Positions 28,545 through 33,550 of a DNA stretch of 33,550 bases are shown here, in pieces (the first letter of the stretch is position 1; the number at the start of each line of letters is the position of its first letter). The stretch comes from Zarea fungicola. Taxonomy: Eukaryota > Ascomycota > Sordariomycetes > Hypocreales > Cordycipitaceae. The notes under the pieces were generated by a model that saw only the letters and a list, made by a program, of their open reading frames with translations, made no database searches and had not been told where the DNA came from. The translations under genes and the position numbers were made by a program. The stretch lies in contig FWCC01000516.1 in assembly GCA_900169235.1 (NCBI GenBank), forward strand, positions 1 to 33,550, read 5' to 3'.

Positions 28545-29818
28545 TCACCGTTGGCTCTCAGCAACAGCGCTGGTAATCCAACCATTAAACTTTAGGTTTA
28601 CCAGCTCACCGAGATGTGTTGTTCCATCGGCTCGCACAGCTTGCTGGTCTAAGTCTGTCAGAATGTCATCGATGAAGCCACCTGCCGCGGAAAGGTGAAG
28701 GATATGGGCAATTGCCCTGTGAATGGCGAGGAGACGTGGTGACGGTGGCTCAATGGTGCGATCTTCTGTCAGGAACAGCTCCCGTGTAACGGGCAAGAAG
28801 TTATGGATCGCGGCGGGAAGAAAACTGCTGATGCGATATGTGTTTGCCTGTGCCTCAGGTTCGAAGTATATTTGGAAATCGCCAAAATCCTGATGCAGAT
28901 TGTGGGTTAGCGTCATGGCATTTCGAGGTCTGTCAATATCAGGGCCTTCGATCAAATGCACTACATCCGTGTCAAACATGTTCAGAATCTGCAGAGCTGC
29001 TTCGCGTGAGGAGTCCTATGACTGATGAGCTAGTGAACGTTTGGAATCTTGCTACGACTGAGAAACATACAAGCGTGGCGTCCGAATTCGTCTTTACTAA
29101 TGAGTGCGGTAAAATATGAGCAACTTCCAAGGAATCAAACGTTTGTCCCGCAAGAAGCTGCCCATCATCATCCAGTGCCTCATCACCTGACTGCTTCATT
29201 CGTTCGACAGCTATGTTTCGATCAAAGTTGCCTGAGATGACGCATCGGTGGCGGTCGCGTATAAGGCATGTGCCTCGGAGTGTTGATAATCGCACTGGCG
29301 TTCCCACGAATGACTGACCGCCGACACGTGTGCTTTGTGTCGCGGAGTGATATGCTGGGGATGGCTGAGGGGTTCGTTTGGTGGAGGCTTTTACTGCATG
29401 GCGATTGTTAGTGCCGTTGCCTTTGAAGTCTCGAGCGTAATCGTCACGTACAAGGCAGGAAGAAGTTATTGAGCAGGTAATCTGCAAACCCGGCTAGTTT
29501 CAACCAAATTTCATGCTCTTGCTCTTTATTTGTCAAATCCATATCCACTGTATCGGTCAAAGGCATGGCGATAGATGCAAAAAATGCGCGCAAGAGATTG
29601 TCTTTCGCTTTTTCCGTTAGCGCATATTCGTATGTATAGCGCACCAGCGCCGTTCGGTTGTATTCGTCATTGGAAGGGTGGTGGCCGCGAAAGTGGTCGA
29701 CAATAGCATAAAAACTAGTTTCTGTTTGATTTCGAATGTCCTCCGAAAGTGGAGGGCTTGATGAGAAGTTGATGAGGTGCTCGAGCGAATCGCGATGGCG
29801 GCGATGAGCCGATGCCAT
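28545..29818 (-). CDS. HNH endonuclease-domain protein, three exons, 386 residues
   Basis: Minus-strand exons 29818-29452, 29393-29071 and 29015-28545 join in one frame. ATG 29818 is the first Met of the frame (MASAHRRHRDSLEHLINF); the frame upstream has only GTG. Residues 1-123 form a helical domain. Residues about 167-275 hold the nuclease: LIRDRHRCVISG (Cys173), LEVAHILPHSL (His215, His219) and NAMTLTHNLHQDFGDFQIYF (Asn262, His271), the order of the fungal HNH_2-type proteins. The family is widespread and expanded in filamentous fungi; it should cut nucleic acid with a metal ion, but substrates are not established. The C-terminal 110 residues are helical with a PPSPRLLAIHRAIAHIL motif usual for this group. 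Every intron ends GT-AG. It is divergently arranged with the 636-residue gene at 30557. Confidence 0.85.
29016..29070 (-). other. Intron 2 of the HNH gene
   Basis: 55 bp, GTATGT...CATAG, phase 0; joins TNSDATL to DSSREAALQILNMF. Confidence 0.75.
29394..29451 (-). other. Intron 1 of the HNH gene
   Basis: 58 bp, GTACGT...ATGCAG, with branch point CACTAAC; phase 1; joins LLNNFFLP to LKASTKRTPQPSP. Confidence 0.8.
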
Positions 29819-30556
29819 GTCTTGAAGATTTTTGGATTCTTGGTCAGGTCTGCCAGGAGATACGCATGTGCGGCTGCCAGTGGTGGCGGCTGACGCACGT
29901 GACACGCAAGCTCACCCTCAGCTAGTGAGGGACCTAACCACCTGGGCAATCCACGCCTAAAAATCCTTGGCCAAAGTTTCTATTCAACTATTACTATTCC
30001 AACATCTTTCAGACATATTTTCATTACTTTTGGTCTCCTCAAAATTAGTTGAGAATATTTTACCCCATTAAACCCGACGACAATTTTACTCGCGAGTGTG
30101 GTGTGGTGCTCTCACCTGTTCGTCGTGTTGGGCACTGCCGAGCTGCATCCGGGCCGGCCTTTATTGGCGCGTCTTACAGCGACGAATTTCGGTTGTCAAC
30201 TCGTTGCTGTAGAAATCGAAGTACACAAGTGCCTGGGACTAATGTCATTATGTGCAGAGCCTTATTGAAGACGATTCGCTAGCGTCAAGGACTCTCATTT
30301 GTGGGCGAAGCGATAAAAATGGGTCACAGAGGAATGTCACTCCCATGCGCCAGTGTTTCGTCCTCCTTGCAGATCATCGACCTGCGACCGTTATTTCTGC
30401 CCACGTATCATTATGAACCCTAAACGCAGAAGCACTTTTCTCGAGCGATACGCAATCCCGATCACCAATCGTTGCCCAGCACGAGGGCGACCTGGCTGGT
30501 GGGGGGTACATGTTCAAACAAGCCAGAAGCGTCAAGCATAAAGTAACCATCCGAGA
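29819..30556. other. Divergent intergenic region between HNH gene and 636-residue gene
   Basis: About 740 bases serve as the shared upstream region of two divergent genes. Frames on both strands here lack domains. A bidirectional promoter is possible; no clear TATA box is seen on either side. Confidence 0.4.
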
Positions 30557-32621
30557 ATGATACACATTATACACGATACACACGCCCTCCACCCGGAATT
30601 TCGAAACTTCTTCGTCGCAGCTTTGGCTAAGGCGTACACGATTCGGCTGCAAAAATGCGGGGGCGAATACGAGCGTATTTTATTGCTATGGTCATCCCAC
30701 AAGTCCTTTCCCGATATACAATTCATACATGAAAACCAATACAGAAGTCGAATCTCTGTTGTCGTCACCGATGATCCAGCTAGAAAGAATGCAGAACATT
30801 ATGCCAAATGGTATATTGAAAATAATAGTGAGACCAGAAGGGTATATGTCATTTATCTCCGCCCGCGCGGCATGGGTTCCACGGTATGGGAATGTTGTGT
30901 CGACCAGGCTCGTTCCCAAAACTCGGAACAGGACGCAATTTGGGGAATCACAGAAATGGTAGGGTATACTCTTCATCAGCTCACGAACAGATGTTGACCT
31001 CGCAGGACTTTGGAGCGGCTCATGAATCCGCTTTCCTAGTTCCCCTTTCGGACTTTGATATCGAGGAACAGCAGCCTGAATTCTCTATCTCGGCGGACCT
31101 GAACGACGCTTACACTACGGCCGAGCGCATCGTAGCGATTTGGCACAAGAACGAGACTCGATGCAGCCGGAAAAGAAGAAAAATACAACCGAAAAGCGGC
31201 ACTATCTCCGAGTTGAAGATAGAACGTATCTTAATACCAGAAAATTTCCATGCCATCGCGGAAGAAGAGCCATCGGTTTTCCCGGCTGACTCGGGCCAGA
31301 AGAAAGAGACGGAAGCAAAGCAGTTGCTGTTACCCACAGGTACTGATACAAAGGAAGATGAAGCTAAAGTTAAAAAGCGCGTGTCGAGCTTTTGTGACCG
31401 GGTGCAGGGCCTCGGGGGATCTGAGGAAGAAACATCCAAGGTATCCGACAAAAAAACACCCGAGGTATCTTTTGTCGCTCGTCTTGTTACCAATTGGGAC
31501 AAGTGGAAGAAACGGATTCCGTCTGATAAGAAGGATACGAAGGCAAAAATGGAACACACAAGAGACACACATTTTTCAAAAGTCCTCATATATGCAGTGG
31601 CAGACATCATCATCATGCAAAAGTACCCCCCCGAGGTCAGAAAGAACAACAGGCAGTACAACCGTTTTCGGGATTCAGTCCACAGAAAATTACTAGATTT
31701 GAGCGGCGGAAAAAGTTTAGACTCCATTCGGACCGCCAGGAGACAGGCTATCGAAACCATCCAAAGTCTATTGGATTGGTCCAACGAAGTCGGCCCTATT
31801 GCCTTTGCCATACTTCTAGTCAGTAAGTTATGCACTCCGTTTCAGATGGCCACCCGCGACTTGAACCAACACATGCACAGACCTAGGTCATACCAATATT
31901 GCTGAACTCCGAAATCTGACGGCTAAGTTGGACCAAAAGTCTTATCCAGTGGAATATGAACGTCTAAATCCAATCTATCTGCTTTTTACGCTTTTCAAGA
32001 ATTTCCCCTCAATTGAGTATGCCATGAGTAGTTTGAATATGACGGCAAGAAGACTGACTCAGCAAAGGAGAGAACATATTCTAAAACGTTTTGGGCACCC
32101 CTTGCCGTATGAAGTTGTGGAGCTCTATACAGTCTCGCAGGGGGAACCTGGTAAGCTAGAAGGGCTCCACCGCGCTGCCAAATCGGCACTCCAGCCGAAG
32201 CGAGGGGATCCTTTTATAGAGGGAAGAAGACCATTTGAAGCGTGCGAGACGTATCTGGCGGCGGTAACCGAATTACTGGTATGTACTCCTACCATATACG
32301 CCAGGCTACGACGCTAATTCTGCGTAGAAATTAAAGTTCGCCAACAATGAACGATTATGCCACGTTCATGCTGACGACTTCAAGTTCGAGGACGGCATTG
32401 AAAAGTATCCGGTGATGTTGCATTTGGTTACGTATGCTGGCCATGTTCCCGACCTCAAACGGCCCAAGCGCTTGTGCCTGGTTCTGCCGTATTTTGAGGG
32501 AAGCAAACCGCTCTACATATGCGGGACGAAGATAGAATGGCGAGCGAACTCGGCTATTGTATTTCGAGGATCAGCCTTGAATGCAGGTGAAGAAGCCATA
32601 TATGCCAACCTCCTGGGGTAG
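30557..32621 (+). CDS. 636-residue protein of unknown family, four exons
   Basis: Exons 30557-30958, 31006-31822, 31881-32278 and 32328-32621 give one uninterrupted frame from ATG to TAG; each intron is 47-58 bp with GT-AG ends. Residues 1-134 look like a mixed alpha/beta domain (YERILLLWSSHKSFPDIQF, RRVYVIYLRPRG). Residues about 135-290 are charged and low in complexity, with a possible nuclear signal (CSRKRRKIQP) and Lys/Glu-rich linker. Residues about 300-500 are helical (HFSKVLIYAVADIIIMQKYP, RRQAIETIQSLLDW). The C-terminal 130 residues have a mixed fold (KRLCLVLPYFEGSKPLYICG). No signal peptide, transmembrane segment or catalytic motif is recognised. The acceptor at 31880 was chosen over the in-frame alternative at 31886 because it is the first AG. 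The intact structure argues for a functional gene. It is divergent from the HNH gene. Confidence 0.65.
32279..32327 (+). other. Intron 3 of the 636-residue gene
   Basis: 49 bp, GTATGT...GCGTAG, with branch-like GCTAAT; phase 0. Without splicing the frame would stop at 32317; splicing adds 97 residues in a frame open to 32621. Confidence 0.7.
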
Positions 32622-32933
32622 TAGAACTGAGAGAATGAAGGATCGACAAGAATCGAGTTAGGGCTGTCCTGGTAAACAACGAGAACAGTCGTTGTGTCAC
32701 TAAGAATCTGCCGATTCTTCAGTTCACTTTTGGATACAAAATTTAAATTGGAGCGATTGCCTTTCGTGTTACCAGTACGAGTCTACCACACTATGAATAC
32801 ACTACATGCGACCACGGTTGGCGGCGGTACCCGCTCTGCGCTGCCAATGCCTACTCTTCAGTGTCCACCTGTAAGTCATCGGGTGACCGCCTGCTTCGGT
32901 CACTATCCGCCCTATTGTGACTGTACCGACTCA
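32622..32933. other. Intergenic stretch
   Basis: This is the space between two genes that converge tail to tail. A plus-strand frame running to 33032 overlaps the NsdD-type gene in antisense and is not called. Confidence 0.4.
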
Positions 32934-33550
32934 CTATGCCGCCACGTCTCTAGTCTTGGGGCGAAGCGATCTGGCTTCTTGTTGACGCTGGCGTTCCAGC
33001 GCGGCGTATTTAAGGCCGCAGGCGTTGCATAGGGTGCGGGCACCATGAAGACCGGGTTGACCGTGTAGTGAGGCTTCATGCCATCATTGTACGTGTTGAC
33101 ATCATGGTTTTCTTCATACTTGGCCTTGGCACCCTCGCGGGCACGCCTAGTGTGCTGAACAACCTGACTCACCTGTTCCAGAGATCGCTTAATGTAGTCA
33201 ACATTGGCAATCATCTCATTGACCTCGCGTTCGGTAGGCAAACGCTCAGGGACGGCTTGACCTCCATGTTCCTGCGCGACGCGGCCGTAAGCCTCGGCAA
33301 AGTTAAAGATGGTACGGGACTGCGAGCCGATGCGGCTAAAAGACTCCTGGTATGTCCAGTTCTTATAGTGTCTGGGTGTGGCGTCGTATCTGCCGCGGGC
33401 ATAGGGCGAGGGCGCCCCGTGAGTCTGGGGCCGAGGAGCATTGTAGTGCTCGTGGCGGGGGGAGATGGGGTACCCGGGCAGAGGCATCTGGCCGGAGGGC
33501 ATATGGCTCGGCTGGTAGGGGTGGGATGTAGGGGCAGGCGGCTGAGGGTA
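32934..33550 (-). pseudogene. nsdD-like: NsdD-type GATA factor with half of its zinc finger deleted (5' end outside window)
   Basis: On the minus strand the frame enters from beyond 33550 and encodes a Pro/Tyr-rich region, then NWTYQESFSRIGSQSRTIFN, RLPTEREVNEMIANVDYIKR and NDGMKPHYT, the conserved block that precedes the GATA finger in NsdD-type regulators of sexual development. The next part should be KKRRGR... and the first Cys pair. Instead, after only 17 bases (33061-33045), the sequence resumes one frame away with GARTLCNACGLKYAALERQR (33044 downward), the second half of the finger and its basic tail, ending at TAG 32936-32934. About 90 bases that encoded the first Cys-X2-Cys pair and loop are gone and the frame is shifted. 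In the original frame translation runs on to 32912 with unrelated residues. It cannot form a GATA finger, so it is called a pseudogene; a protein lacking DNA binding could still be made. Confidence 0.82.

Noticed and set aside
31110..31835. 241-codon minus-strand frame
   Set aside because: Antisense to the 636-residue gene, which has consistent splice sites; the antisense frame has none and no domain.
32694..33032. 112-codon plus-strand frame with several cysteines
   Set aside because: It overlaps the remaining GATA half-finger in antisense and has no conserved spacing of its cysteines.

Overview
This window looks like a piece of an accessory, repeat-rich compartment of a filamentous ascomycete genome, probably a Sordariomycete. 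The evidence is short 44-92 bp GT-AG introns with fungal branch points, Zn(II)2Cys6 factors, a Tad-type non-LTR retrotransposon, a fungal hAT element, and relics of two fungal regulators (an NsdD-type GATA factor and a DUF3295 protein). It is gene-poor, with long stretches holding nothing recognisable. The genes divide into apparently intact multi-exon genes, intact mobile DNA, and broken copies of genes.

Layout. 1-2000: a poly-C/N gap and little else. 2023-3554: two TATA/poly(A)-equipped small genes of unknown family; the first carries two N-terminal motifs resembling the HET-s amyloid repeats, the second is built of short beta-strand-like repeats. 4473-5150: a degenerate methyltransferase-like gene. 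6246-7671: a DUF3295-type gene with one clean intron and a late one-base frameshift. 8286: a small secreted protein. 9220-9695: a truncated, frame-shifted zinc-cluster gene. 10435-10818: a relic with two in-frame TAA codons. 12552-13237 (minus): a complete small Zn(II)2Cys6 protein, spliced, with six exact 14-residue coiled-coil repeats. 13900-15300: diverged tandem repeats and a small gene. 17946-18639: a frame-shifted helical-repeat gene. 20851-21282 (minus): a helix-turn-helix-like relic broken by one TAA.

22478-27779 is a three-level nest. A Tad-type LINE with frameshifts has a 160-bp MITE at its 5' edge. A full-length 2,862-bp hAT transposon (TIR CAGTGTTGGAC, 8-bp duplication GTGTGACT) sits in its RNase H coding region. 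The hAT encodes an uninterrupted 803-residue, three-exon transposase and looks young and possibly active.

28545-32621 holds a divergent pair: a three-exon HNH nuclease gene (minus, 386 aa) and a four-exon gene of unknown family (plus, 636 aa), both with clean reading frames. The window ends in an NsdD-type gene (minus, 5' end outside the window) in which a deletion has removed the first half of the GATA zinc finger.

All protein-family names rest on motif recognition by eye; no database search was possible. Intron boundaries were chosen because they restore one reading frame with GT-AG ends.
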